The translations under genes and the position numbers were made by a program. The notes beneath the pieces are model-generated. The model worked only from the letters and a program-made list of their open reading frames with translations, ran no database searches and was not told the DNA's origin. Source: Selenomonas sp. (GTDB lineage: Bacteria; Bacillota; Negativicutes; Selenomonadales; Selenomonadaceae). From it: a stretch of 7,387 bases of DNA. The stretch covers positions 1 to 7,387 of the forward strand of contig DOYB01000137.1 of assembly GCA_003518745.1 (NCBI GenBank). The letters are read 5' to 3'. Shown here in pieces: positions 1-6,170 of this stretch. How positions within the stretch are numbered: position 1 is the first letter of the stretch; every line of letters begins with the position of its first letter.

Positions 1-810
1 GATGTAATGAATCAGCAGCGTGAGGTCATGTACGGCGAACGCAGGAAGATTCTTCTCGGTGAAAACCTGCGTGAAAATATAATGGGCATGATCAAACATA
101 TAATCAAGGATGAGATGAACCAGTATGCCAATGAAAAGCTCTATCCCGAAGAATGGACACTGGACGGGCTTATTCAGGACGCGGAACGCATCTATGCTCC
201 ACAGGGGCGGTTGAAGAAAGAAGCGCTTGAGGCTTTGAGTCGCGATGAGCTCAAGGAAACTCTGGAGAATCTGGCAGAGGAGAGCTATCGTATGCGCGAA
301 CTCATGTTCGGCGAAGAGAATATGCGCGAACTGGAGAAGGTGGTTATGCTCCGCATAGTGGATAACAAGTGGATGGAGCATCTTGACCATATGGATATGC
401 TTAGGGAAGGTATCAATCTCCGGGCATATGGCCAGCGCAATCCTCTTGTGGAATACAAGATAGAAGCTCTTGAAATGTTTGAGGAGATGGAAGGGGCAAT
501 CCAGGATCAAATCGCGACACTCATGTACCATGCCGCTATTGTGCTTCCTACCGTTAATCAGGAGGAAGGTGAAGATTCTGAAGAACAGCCCCAGATGACG
601 GAACAGCAGAAGCAGCAGGCGCTGGCAAAGGAAAAATCCCAGCTACAGGATCACCTGAGCATGGCGCGGGCTTCCCACGGAGACAATGTCAGCGCGGCAG
701 AAGCCAAGAAAAAGCCTGTGAAGGAAAATGGCGAAAAAGTGGGCAGGAACGATCCCTGTCCCTGCGGAAGCGGAAAGAAGTACAAGAACTGCTGTGGCAG
801 GAACAAATGA
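1..810 (+). CDS. secA: SecA preprotein translocase ATPase, C-terminal part (5' truncated by window edge)
   Basis: This is the last 269 residues of the cytoplasmic motor that drives proteins through SecYEG; the frame is open from base 1, so the true start lies upstream. The visible part is the end of the helical scaffold/wing region, including the conserved stretch around VDNKWMEHLDHMDMLREGIN and GQRNPLVEYKIEALEMF. A charged, Gln/Glu-rich linker follows. The protein closes with the zinc-binding tail CPCGSGKKYKNCC, with cysteine codons at 757, 763, 790 and 793 (C-x-C-x8-C-C). In SecA proteins this tail binds zinc and contacts SecB or phospholipids and ribosomes. It ends in TGA, 23 nt before prfB, with no terminator between them. 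That order is common in Firmicutes and suggests a shared transcript. The assignment is firm; only the ATPase domains are out of view. Confidence 0.98.
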   Translation, partial: DVMNQQREVMYGERRKILLGENLRENIMGMIKHIIKDEMNQYANEKLYPEEWTLDGLIQDAERIYAPQGRLKKEALEALSRDELKETLENLAEESYRMRELMFGEENMRELEKVVMLRIVDNKWMEHLDHMDMLREGINLRAYGQRNPLVEYKIEALEMFEEMEGAIQDQIATLMYHAAIVLPTVNQEEGEDSEEQPQMTEQQKQQALAKEKSQLQDHLSMARASHGDNVSAAEAKKKPVKENGEKVGRNDPCPCGSGKKYKNCCGRNK

Positions 811-833
811 ATTGAATTTAAGGAAGTGACAAT

Positions 834-1941
834 ATGCTTGAAGATATTAAGCCTGAGCTTGTGGCTTTAAGAGACAAGCTGAATGAAATGGGGAATTCAC
901 TTTGACGTCGCTCATAAGGAAGAGAAGATAGCGGAGCTGGAGTATAAGATGGGAGAGCCCACCTTCTGGGATGATGCCGAATCCGCCCAGCAGATCAATC
1001 AGGAGCTCAACGACATCAAGATCAGCGTGGATAAATTCAAAGAGCTGATGACGAAATTCGAGGATGCGGAAACCCTTTGGGAAATGGGCATGGAGGATAA
1101 GGATGAGAGCGTAGAGGCGGATGTTCGGGCCGATATGGCCGATATAGAGGAGGGGCTGGAATCCCTTCGTTTGGAGGTTCTGCTTTCCGGGCCCTATGAC
1201 GGCAACAACGCGTATCTTGAGCTTCATGCGGGCGCGGGCGGCACAGAGGCTCAGGACTGGACCCAGATGCTTCTCCGCATGTATGGCCGATGGGCTGAAC
1301 GCCACGGATTTACCGTGGAGACCACGGATCTTCTGCCGGGAGATGAGGCAGGAGTAAAGTCGGTGACGCTTTTCATAAAAGGGCACAACGCGTATGGTTT
1401 CCTGAAATCGGAGAAGGGTGTCCATCGTTTGGTACGTATTTCCCCATTCGATTCCAATGCCCGCCGTCATACTTCATTTTCTGCCTGCGATGTTATGCCC
1501 GAACTGGATGACGCGGTGGAAGTGGACATAGATATGTCCAAGGTGAGGGTAGATACCTATCGTGCCAGTGGAGCCGGCGGACAGCATATAAATAAAACCT
1601 CCTCCGCGGTGCGTATGACCCATGAGCCCACGGGAATAGTAGTGCAGTGCCAGAATGAGCGCTCACAGATACAGAACCGTGAGCAGTGCCTCAAGATGCT
1701 CAGGGCAAAGCTCTTCGAATTGGAGCAGGCGAAAAAGGATGCCGAAATCGCCAAGCTTGAGGGCGACCAGCAGAAGATTGAGTGGGGCAGCCAGATTCGC
1801 TCCTATGTGTTCCAGCCCTACACCATGGTCAAGGATCATAGGACCAACGAGGAAACAGGCAATGTGCAGGCGGTAATGGACGGGGAATTAGACCCCTTCA
1901 TACGTTCGTATCTTGCCGCGAAGGCAAATCACGAAATCTAA
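834..1941 (+). CDS. prfB: Peptide chain release factor 2, expressed by +1 programmed frameshift
   Basis: RF2 ends translation at UGA and UAA in the ribosome A site. The gene is join(834..902, 904..1941): 23 codons from ATG 834, then TGA at 903-905, then a skip of T903 and 345 more codons, giving 368 residues (E. coli RF2 has 365). The peptide reads MLEDIKPELVALRDK...MGNSL, then shifts into DVAHKEEKIAELEYKM. The stop-recognition tripeptide SPF is at residues 203-205 and marks RF2 rather than RF1. The catalytic GGQ is at 248-250 within SGAGGQHINKTSSAVR. A strong Shine-Dalgarno (TAAGGAAGTGA, about 819-829) lies 7 nt or less from two alternative core matches and supports ATG 834. A plain ORF call would wrongly start at ATG 883 in the downstream frame. 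RF2 controls its own level through the frameshift. It lies just behind secA and ends in TAA. Confidence 0.98.
890..906 (+). promoter_or_regulatory. prfB +1 programmed frameshift (recoding) site
   Basis: The sequence CTT TGA C sits at 900-906. This is the conserved slippery codon, the in-frame RF2-specific stop, and the C that makes the stop inefficient. When RF2 is scarce, the ribosome slips from CUU to UUU and continues as GAC (Asp) from 904. A purine run GGGG (890-893) upstream is the likely internal Shine-Dalgarno-like stimulator. It ends 6 nt before CTT, whereas the E. coli site has AGGGGG ending 3 nt before CTT. The recoding call is firm because both frames fit RF2 perfectly on either side. 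The role of the GGGG run is inferred. Confidence 0.96.
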
Positions 1942-1987
1942 GATTTTTATTAGGAACAAAAGTTATTTATGAAAAGTTCCTTATTGC

Positions 1988-1994
1988 GGGGGAG
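1988..1994 (+). promoter_or_regulatory. Ribosome binding site deciding a TTG start for the DUF2993 gene
   Basis: GGGGGAG lies 8 nt upstream of TTG 2003, a normal spacing. The alternative in-frame start GTG 1994 overlaps this purine run and would have no separate Shine-Dalgarno. No ATG is in frame near the signal segment. The TTG start is therefore preferred, trimming three residues from the longest ORF. Confidence 0.65.
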
Positions 1995-2002
1995 TGCTGA
2001 TT

Positions 2003-2695
2003 TTGCGAAAGGTCTTGACTATTTTTCTCATTCTCTTCATAATATTAGGCGTGTTTGTGGAGCTTGTCATACCTCAGCTAGCTGAGGGGACGATTCAGAA
2101 GGAGATTATGAAGAAAACGGCATCCAATGATGTGCAGATATCCCTTAGCTCCACTCCCAACGCATTGATCTGTCTAGGAAGTGTAGATAATGTGCAAGGC
2201 GTGCTGCATAACGGAAAAATCGGTGACATGCCCGTTTCTCAGTTGACACTGGATGGGGAAGGTGTACGACTGGATCTTCCCAAGCTGCTTTCGGACAACA
2301 AGCTAGTTCTGAAGTCGGCAAAGAAGCTTGAGCTTCAGGGAATTGTCACTGAGGATGATTTAAGGGCACTGCTTGCCCGTAAGGTTGAGGAACTGGAAAA
2401 TTTGGAGGTCAAGATGACGCCTGAAGAGGTCAGGGCCTCTGCTAACCTGAAGATCATGGGGCGTAACGCGGATGTTGACATGACAGGTGTGCTGCTGGTT
2501 GACAAGGGGGAACTCTATTTCCGTATGAGCAAGCTGAATATAAGAAATGCGTTGTTTCGTCATATAGAGATGGACAATTATTTTGGAGATATTCAGATTA
2601 CGAAGCCGGATACACTCCCACTTGGTTTTAGATTTGAAGAAGTAACGATGCAGGATGGAAAGACCTTAGTAAAGGCAGTCCGTCCCGGAGATTGA
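2003..2695 (+). CDS. DUF2993 (LmeA-like) membrane-anchored extracytoplasmic protein
   Basis: This gene encodes 230 residues from the probable TTG start. Residues 4-23 form one long hydrophobic segment (VLTIFLILFIILGVFVELVI) after the charged MRK. It is an uncleaved anchor or signal peptide, and no lipobox cysteine is visible. The rest is a soluble beta-rich domain with short alternating hydrophobic strands and a pattern typical of DUF2993. The central part reads GKIGDMPVSQLTLDGEGVRLD, and a later part reads KIMGRNADVDMTGVLLVDKG. The family is named after mycobacterial LmeA, a periplasmic phospholipid-binding protein, so lipid handling in the envelope is plausible here but unproven. It lies 61 nt after prfB, and its TGA is 16 nt before the DUF5693 start. 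The AGGG used by that next gene begins within 4 nt of this stop, which suggests coupled expression. The family call rests on pattern recognition without a profile search. Confidence 0.72.
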   Translation: MRKVLTIFLILFIILGVFVELVIPQLAEGTIQKEIMKKTASNDVQISLSSTPNALICLGSVDNVQGVLHNGKIGDMPVSQLTLDGEGVRLDLPKLLSDNKLVLKSAKKLELQGIVTEDDLRALLARKVEELENLEVKMTPEEVRASANLKIMGRNADVDMTGVLLVDKGELYFRMSKLNIRNALFRHIEMDNYFGDIQITKPDTLPLGFRFEEVTMQDGKTLVKAVRPGD

Positions 2696-2711
2696 GCAGG
2701 GTACTATCATA

Positions 2712-4772
2712 ATGAAAGAATTTCAATATAATCGAGTCTTGCTTTTTGTGATATTCATAGGGCTTTTGGCATCTTTGGCCATCAGCCTTCAGCGTCATGA
2801 GGTGGAGAGCCGCAATATGCAGGTGGATCTTGCCATCGACTATGAGGGCCTTGTGGAGCTGGCAGAGAGGGAGGGCCTGCCCAGAGAGCAGGTTCTGCGC
2901 GAGGCAAAGGAAGCCGGCATTACATCGCTGGCTGTTTATGAGACAACCTTCAAAAAGCTGAATGTGAACGGCAAGGCCACAGCGGTTTCAGGCGGTGAGC
3001 TCCAAGCGGCCTATCATAATGGGACCATGACGGATCCGGCGTGGCGTGAGCTTGTGGCCTCCGGTATGATTTCCGGAAGCGAGGTCTATGTGACGGGGCA
3101 TCATCCTCAGACCTTTAAAGAGGTTAAGGAGGATCTGTTTCGTCGTCTTGGTAAGGACCGTGTCCGTGTAATGACGGTTGGAACGGAGGAGGTTCTGGCA
3201 GTCAAGGCCCATTACGAGTCCTTCGTGAAAATGAATCTGGGGATGCCAACGGACGAGATGCAGCTGGTCAATGAGGCCGGCTTTTTCGTGTTGGCTCGTC
3301 CCAGCAATTACCATGCATGTACCCCGGAGGATGTAAATTCGGTATTTAAGCGGATGGAAGGCATCAAGATTTCTGAGGTGGTATTCTCCGGCTCGGAGAT
3401 TCTCGGTACGCCTAAATCCCTTCAGGCAACAATAGATAATCTGAAGGATAGGGATCTTACCGTAGGCTTTATCGAGAATGTGACCCAGCTCCAGTTCTAT
3501 AAACAGTCAGGTATGGAGGAAATTCCCAAGGGAATAGGTTATGACCACATAGCAAGGCTGTATACCATACCAAAGGATGAACAGCCAAAGCTTAAGATTT
3601 CCACGGCTGTTGAACGATGGGCAAATACGGATCAAGAGCGCAATATCCGCATTGATCTTCTTCGTATATATGAGCAGCCGGCTCCCGGTTTGAGCCTTAT
3701 GGAAACAAATATGAAGTATATCAGGGATACCAAGGAGCTTCTGGCAAAGAAGGGATATACCTTTGGCCCTGCCGGTACATACGAGAAGTTCTATCCATCT
3801 AAATATTTGCGGGCGCTTGTCATGCTTGGCGTCGCGGCAGCGGCAGTGCTTTATCTGTCCTTGGTGGTACCATGGCTTAATGCCAGACCTAAATACCAGT
3901 ATATACTCCTTGCTGTCTGCGGTCTCATGGCCGCGGTTCCGGTACTCATGGGAAGCGGAAGCAAGCTGCGGGTGTTGGCTGCCTTTGCAAGTGCTAATCT
4001 CTTTCCCTCTATTGCTATGATATGGCAGCTTGACAGGATAAGGAGCATGGGGCAAAAAACAGCTATGGCTTTGCCTAAACTGATGGCAACCGCGGCAATC
4101 GCGCTGTTCATGACCGGAGCACTTTCCATGATTGGCGCGGCGTATCTTTCCGGTTCGCTTTCTGACGTGGAATATTTCCTTGAATTCAACATATTCAGGG
4201 GAATCAAGCTCACCTTCGTATTGCCTTTGGTTCTTGTAGCCATTGCCTTCCTGCAGCGGTTCGACATTTTTGACGGACAGATGGATGATACAAAGGGCTT
4301 CGTAGCTCAGATGAAGAAAATCCTGGATATGCCGGTGAAAATCAAGACCTTCTTGGGCATGCTGCTTGTCCTGGGGGCAGGCGTGGTATTTATTGCCAGA
4401 AGCGGGCACACCTCCGGCATGCCGGTTTCTAATCTCGAAATCCAGTTCAGAGCCTTCTTGGAACAGGCATTTTACGCGCGTCCGCGTTCAAAGGAGCTTT
4501 TGATTGGCCATCCGGCCTTTATGCTTGCCGCTATGGCATGGCATAGGAAATGGCCGACTATGGTATTTTTCCTGTTGGTGATTGTAGCTACCATAGGACA
4601 GGGCTCTATGGTGGAGACCTTTGCCCACATGAGAACTCCCGTGTATATGTCGCTGGTGCGGGGCATTGGCGGTATGGGCCTGGGAGCTGTGGTAGGCATA
4701 ATCGGAATGGTGTTGATACAGCTGTGGCAAGGATTGTTTTCTAAAATAAAGGAGCGTAGCGAAAGACCATGA
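2712..4772 (+). CDS. DUF5693 family polytopic membrane protein
   Basis: This 686-residue protein has no enzyme function that I recognise. Topology read from hydrophobicity is one N-terminal membrane segment (about 8-25), then a large hydrophilic domain (about 30-360) likely outside the cytoplasm. A C-terminal membrane region follows, with segments near 368-390, 397-414, 419-439, 457-479, 500-515, 547-563, 615-633 and 650-675. The soluble domain opens with a region like VELAEREGLPREQVLREAKE and an ITSLAVYETTFKKL segment. Between late membrane segments lies a charged loop, FLEQAFYARPRSKELLIGHP, that I recall as the most conserved stretch of DUF5693. The start ATG 2712 is preceded by GAGCAGGG about 10 nt upstream. 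The stop overlaps the csaB start (ATGA at 4769-4772), so the two are probably translationally coupled. That tight pairing with csaB suggests a role in export or assembly of the wall polysaccharide, which is inference only. Confidence 0.75.
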   Translation: MKEFQYNRVLLFVIFIGLLASLAISLQRHEVESRNMQVDLAIDYEGLVELAEREGLPREQVLREAKEAGITSLAVYETTFKKLNVNGKATAVSGGELQAAYHNGTMTDPAWRELVASGMISGSEVYVTGHHPQTFKEVKEDLFRRLGKDRVRVMTVGTEEVLAVKAHYESFVKMNLGMPTDEMQLVNEAGFFVLARPSNYHACTPEDVNSVFKRMEGIKISEVVFSGSEILGTPKSLQATIDNLKDRDLTVGFIENVTQLQFYKQSGMEEIPKGIGYDHIARLYTIPKDEQPKLKISTAVERWANTDQERNIRIDLLRIYEQPAPGLSLMETNMKYIRDTKELLAKKGYTFGPAGTYEKFYPSKYLRALVMLGVAAAAVLYLSLVVPWLNARPKYQYILLAVCGLMAAVPVLMGSGSKLRVLAAFASANLFPSIAMIWQLDRIRSMGQKTAMALPKLMATAAIALFMTGALSMIGAAYLSGSLSDVEYFLEFNIFRGIKLTFVLPLVLVAIAFLQRFDIFDGQMDDTKGFVAQMKKILDMPVKIKTFLGMLLVLGAGVVFIARSGHTSGMPVSNLEIQFRAFLEQAFYARPRSKELLIGHPAFMLAAMAWHRKWPTMVFFLLVIVATIGQGSMVETFAHMRTPVYMSLVRGIGGMGLGAVVGIIGMVLIQLWQGLFSKIKERSERP

Positions 4773-5872
4773 GCAGGATTGTGGTTTCCGGATATTACGG
4801 CTCGAAGAATGCTGGCGATGAGGCTATGCTCGTGGCCATGATCGAGGTATTGTCCGACTTAGACCCACAACTGAATATCACGGTGATTTCAGCCAACCCG
4901 GAGGATACAAAGAGCCGGCATGGAGTAGATGCCGTTTCCTGGCTGGATATTCCTGCCATACTGAAGGCGCTGCATTCAGCGGATCTTCTGATTAGTGGCG
5001 GCGGCAGCCTGCTGCAGAACGTAACCAGCAGGAGGAGTCTGTACTATTATCTCGGCATCATATCCATGGCGCGGCTCCTTGGCCGTCCTGTGATGCTTTA
5101 TGCTCAAGGGATAGGACCTATTTATGGTTCGTTTGCCCGTAAGGTCATGAATTGGATAGGGAACCATGTGAACATGATTACCGTGAGGGACAAGGGTTCG
5201 CTGGAGGAACTGTCCGACTTGGGAATCAATCGTCCCCATATCGAGTGTACCGCGGATCCTGTGCTTGGCATTCATAGAGTCGGTACGGAGCGTGGCCGCG
5301 AGATACTGAAGGAATTCAACGCGGATGGCGCAAAGCCGGCAGTTGGACTGGCTGTGCGTGAGTGGCGGGGATGGAAGCGATACAAAGAGGTTCTTGCCAA
5401 ATGTGTGGATCGTATTGTCCGTGAGCTGGATGCCAGAGTGGTATTCCTGCCTATGCAGTATCCCGAGGATGTACGGGCGGCTGAATCCATTGCTGCCATG
5501 GCGGAAGAACCCTGTACCGTATTGCCAGAGGAATATACTACCGGGGAATTGATGTCTCTGGTGGGAAACATGGACCTTATGCTCTGCATACGTTTACATG
5601 CTTTGATTTTCGCGGGTGTGATGGAAGTTCCGATGGTTGGTATTTCCTACGATCCCAAAATTGATAGATACCTAAGCTCCATCGGTGAGCTTCCGGCCGG
5701 TGAGCTGTCTAGTATAACCGAGGATAGCCTTATGGTTGCCTTGAAACGCAGATGGGATGAAAGAAAAACCGTCAGCGGCAGGAACCCTCAGCTTATGGGT
5801 GAACTGCGCAGACTCGCTTCCCGCAATGCGGAGCTTGCTCTGGAGCTTGCTCAAAGGCATAAGCTGCGGTGA
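4769..5872 (+). CDS. csaB: Polysaccharide pyruvyl transferase CsaB
   Basis: CsaB transfers pyruvate from phosphoenolpyruvate to a cell-wall-linked polysaccharide as a ketal. In Gram-positive bacteria this modification is the docking site for SLH-domain surface proteins. The 367-residue length is normal for the family. The N-terminal motif SGYYGSKNAGDEAML (residues 7-21) is the family signature. ISGGGSLLQ (75-83), YAQGIGPI (111-118) and C-terminal IRLHALIFA with R275 and H277 also match the two-domain, glycosyltransferase-B-like fold. There is no signal peptide or membrane segment, so it acts in the cytoplasm. Translation starts in the ATGA overlap with the DUF5693 gene; AAAGGAG at 4748-4754 is 14 nt upstream, a rather long spacing. 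The stop TGA is intact although the last two bases belong to the target-site duplication of the inserted element. Confidence 0.93.
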   Translation: MSRIVVSGYYGSKNAGDEAMLVAMIEVLSDLDPQLNITVISANPEDTKSRHGVDAVSWLDIPAILKALHSADLLISGGGSLLQNVTSRRSLYYYLGIISMARLLGRPVMLYAQGIGPIYGSFARKVMNWIGNHVNMITVRDKGSLEELSDLGINRPHIECTADPVLGIHRVGTERGREILKEFNADGAKPAVGLAVREWRGWKRYKEVLAKCVDRIVRELDARVVFLPMQYPEDVRAAESIAAMAEEPCTVLPEEYTTGELMSLVGNMDLMLCIRLHALIFAGVMEVPMVGISYDPKIDRYLSSIGELPAGELSSITEDSLMVALKRRWDERKTVSGRNPQLMGELRRLASRNAELALELAQRHKLR

Positions 5873-5880
5873 TGAAGGGG
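5871..5880 (+). repeat. Left copy of 10-bp target-site duplication
   Basis: GATGAAGGGG directly abuts the left end of the inserted element and is repeated exactly at 6086-6095, directly after its right end. It includes the last two bases of the csaB stop codon and the original ATG of the small downstream ORF. An 11-bp reading (adding C) is possible but would cost the outermost base of the inverted repeat. Confidence 0.88.
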
Positions 5881-5904
5881 CACGTTCGTTTCATAAACTT
5901 GTAG
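5872..5904 (+). pseudogene. Displaced 5' end of the small ORF, now a 10-codon decoy
   Basis: The ATG that overlaps the csaB stop (TGATG) was the original start of the 27-codon ORF if the insertion model is right. After the insertion it reads only MKG from the original gene, then element sequence (HVRFINL), and stops at TAG 5902-5904. Ribosomes finishing csaB could re-initiate here and end unproductively. Expression of this peptide is not shown. Confidence 0.45.
5881..5897 (+). repeat. Left terminal inverted repeat (17 bp)
   Basis: CACGTTCGTTTCATAAA is an exact reverse complement of 6069-6085. In RNA the two would close a 17-bp stem around the whole element, bringing the csaB stop close to the rebuilt ATG at 6087. 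Confidence 0.92.
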
Positions 5905-5919
5905 ATGATGGCAAATTGG

Positions 5920-5939
5920 CCTTCCCCTTGAGGGGAAGG
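5920..5939 (+). repeat. Internal hairpin arm A of the element
   Basis: CCTTCCCCTTGAGGGGAAGG folds on itself (8-9 bp stem) and is also the exact reverse complement of 6013-6032. Local hairpins or one long duplex are therefore alternative folds. It is not followed by a T-tract on the + strand. Confidence 0.88.
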
Positions 5940-6012
5940 TGCCCCGAAGGGGCGGATGAGGTGGCCGCACGCATGATTCACCTAACACCTCATCCACCGC
6001 TAACGCGGTCCC

Positions 6013-6040
6013 CCTTCCCCTCAAGGGGAAGGCTTTTACT
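6013..6040 (+). terminator. Possible weak intrinsic terminator: hairpin arm A' plus short T-run
   Basis: A stable GC-rich hairpin (6013-6032, 8-9 bp stem with a very small loop) is followed by CTTTTACT. This resembles a rho-independent terminator with a short, interrupted T-tract. It lies between csaB and ftsE in the direction of transcription, so it could reduce read-through into ftsEX. The T-run is weak, and the partner arm at 5920-5939 could compete for pairing. I therefore treat it as a candidate only. Confidence 0.35.
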
Positions 6041-6068
6041 TCGTGTCACTCCGTAACATAGATTCCTA

Positions 6069-6085
6069 TTTATGAAACGAACGTG
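6069..6085 (+). repeat. Right terminal inverted repeat (17 bp)
   Basis: TTTATGAAACGAACGTG is the exact partner of 5881-5897 and ends directly at the right copy of the 10-bp duplication. Confidence 0.92.
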
Positions 6086-6095
6086 GATGAAGGGG
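6086..6095 (+). repeat. Right copy of 10-bp target-site duplication
   Basis: GATGAAGGGG matches 5871-5880 exactly. It supplies the ATG (6087-6089) and the next two codons of the small ORF, so the duplication repaired the reading frame that the insertion would otherwise have destroyed. Confidence 0.88.
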
Positions 6096-6170
6096 CTTTT
6101 ACTCTTGTACGGTTTAGGAATTTTATTTACGGTACACGCTTGGAAGACCCGGAAGGATGGAAATGCATGA
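6087..6170 (+). CDS. Candidate small membrane peptide (27 aa) between csaB and ftsE
   Basis: The peptide starts MKGLLLLYGLGILFTVHAW and continues KTRKDGNA. It has one hydrophobic segment (residues 3-19) followed by a basic tail, the shape of a small single-pass membrane protein. Its stop TGA (6168-6170) overlaps the ftsE start (ATGA). With the element removed, its ATG also overlaps the csaB stop (TGATG). These two couplings, in a frame different from the upstream extension of ftsE, argue that it is a real gene of the original operon. The ftsE Shine-Dalgarno lies inside its last codons. In the present arrangement no clear ribosome binding site precedes ATG 6087, because the element end (GAACGTGG) replaced the csaB context. 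I know no named family for it. Alternatives are chance, or a leader whose translation opens ftsE. Confidence 0.5.
   Translation: MKGLLLLYGLGILFTVHAWKTRKDGNA
6153..6157 (+). promoter_or_regulatory. ftsE ribosome binding site
   Basis: AAGGA lies 9 nt before ATG 6167 and 18 nt before the second in-frame ATG at 6176, so it favours ATG 6167. It is embedded in the last codons of the small ORF, which would couple the translation of the two. Confidence 0.7.

Larger units (their letters stand above)
5881..6085 (+). mobile_element. MITE-like non-autonomous insertion element, 205 bp
   Basis: The element is bounded by perfect 17-bp terminal inverted repeats: CACGTTCGTTTCATAAA at 5881-5897 and its reverse complement at 6069-6085. 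Perfect 10-bp direct repeats flank it. The interior has no plausible gene. It is strongly palindromic: a 20-bp arm at 5920-5939 is the reverse complement of 6013-6032, and GGATGAGGTG (5954-5963) pairs with CACCTCATCC (5986-5995). Two local hairpins are added, GCCCC-GAA-GGGGC at 5941-5953 and ACCGC-TAAC-GCGGT at 5996-6009. The CCTTCCCC/GGATGAGGTG core resembles palindromic repeats I have seen scattered in Firmicute genomes, from memory only. A 10-bp duplication is compatible with mobilisation by an IS4- or IS1-type transposase, but the transposase is not in this window. Copy number in the genome cannot be judged here. Confidence 0.87.

Noticed and set aside
847..1470. Long open frame on the - strand opposite prfB
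   Set aside because: It lies antisense to a highly conserved gene, has low-complexity composition with no recognisable domain, and is a codon-bias shadow.
883..1941. prfB starting at ATG 883 in the downstream frame
   Set aside because: The first residues before the shift point are not RF2-like. The zero-frame start at 834 has a strong ribosome binding site and feeds the canonical CTT TGA C recoding site.
1964..1974. TATTTATGAAA shared with the right end of the inserted element (6067-6077)
   Set aside because: It is an 11-nt A/T-rich match with no matching inverted partner or duplication at this site, so chance is the simpler explanation.
1952..1981. Inverted repeat AGGAAC...GTTCCT in the gap between prfB and the DUF2993 gene
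   Set aside because: The stem is only 6 bp with an 18-nt A/T-rich loop and no T-tract after it. It is too weak to call a terminator or regulator.
3507..4409. 300-codon open frame on the - strand opposite the DUF5693 gene
   Set aside because: It is rich in His, Cys, Gln and Arg as expected from reading coding DNA backwards. It has no domain and no supporting signals, and is an antisense shadow.
5831..5852. Tandem repeat of GAGCTTGCTC at the 3' end of csaB
   Set aside because: It encodes ELA-LELA in a helical C-terminus of an intact protein. Two copies in coding sequence are not evidence of a mobile or regulatory repeat.
5757..6056. Open frame running from csaB into the inserted element
   Set aside because: It reads csaB out of frame and then palindromic repeat sequence, with no ribosome binding site and no protein-like features.
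6083..6166. Longer ftsE reading from GTG 6083
   Set aside because: The 28 extra residues do not look like FtsE, begin inside the element end, and ignore the AAGGA site placed for ATG 6167. The same stretch is better explained by the small ORF in another frame.
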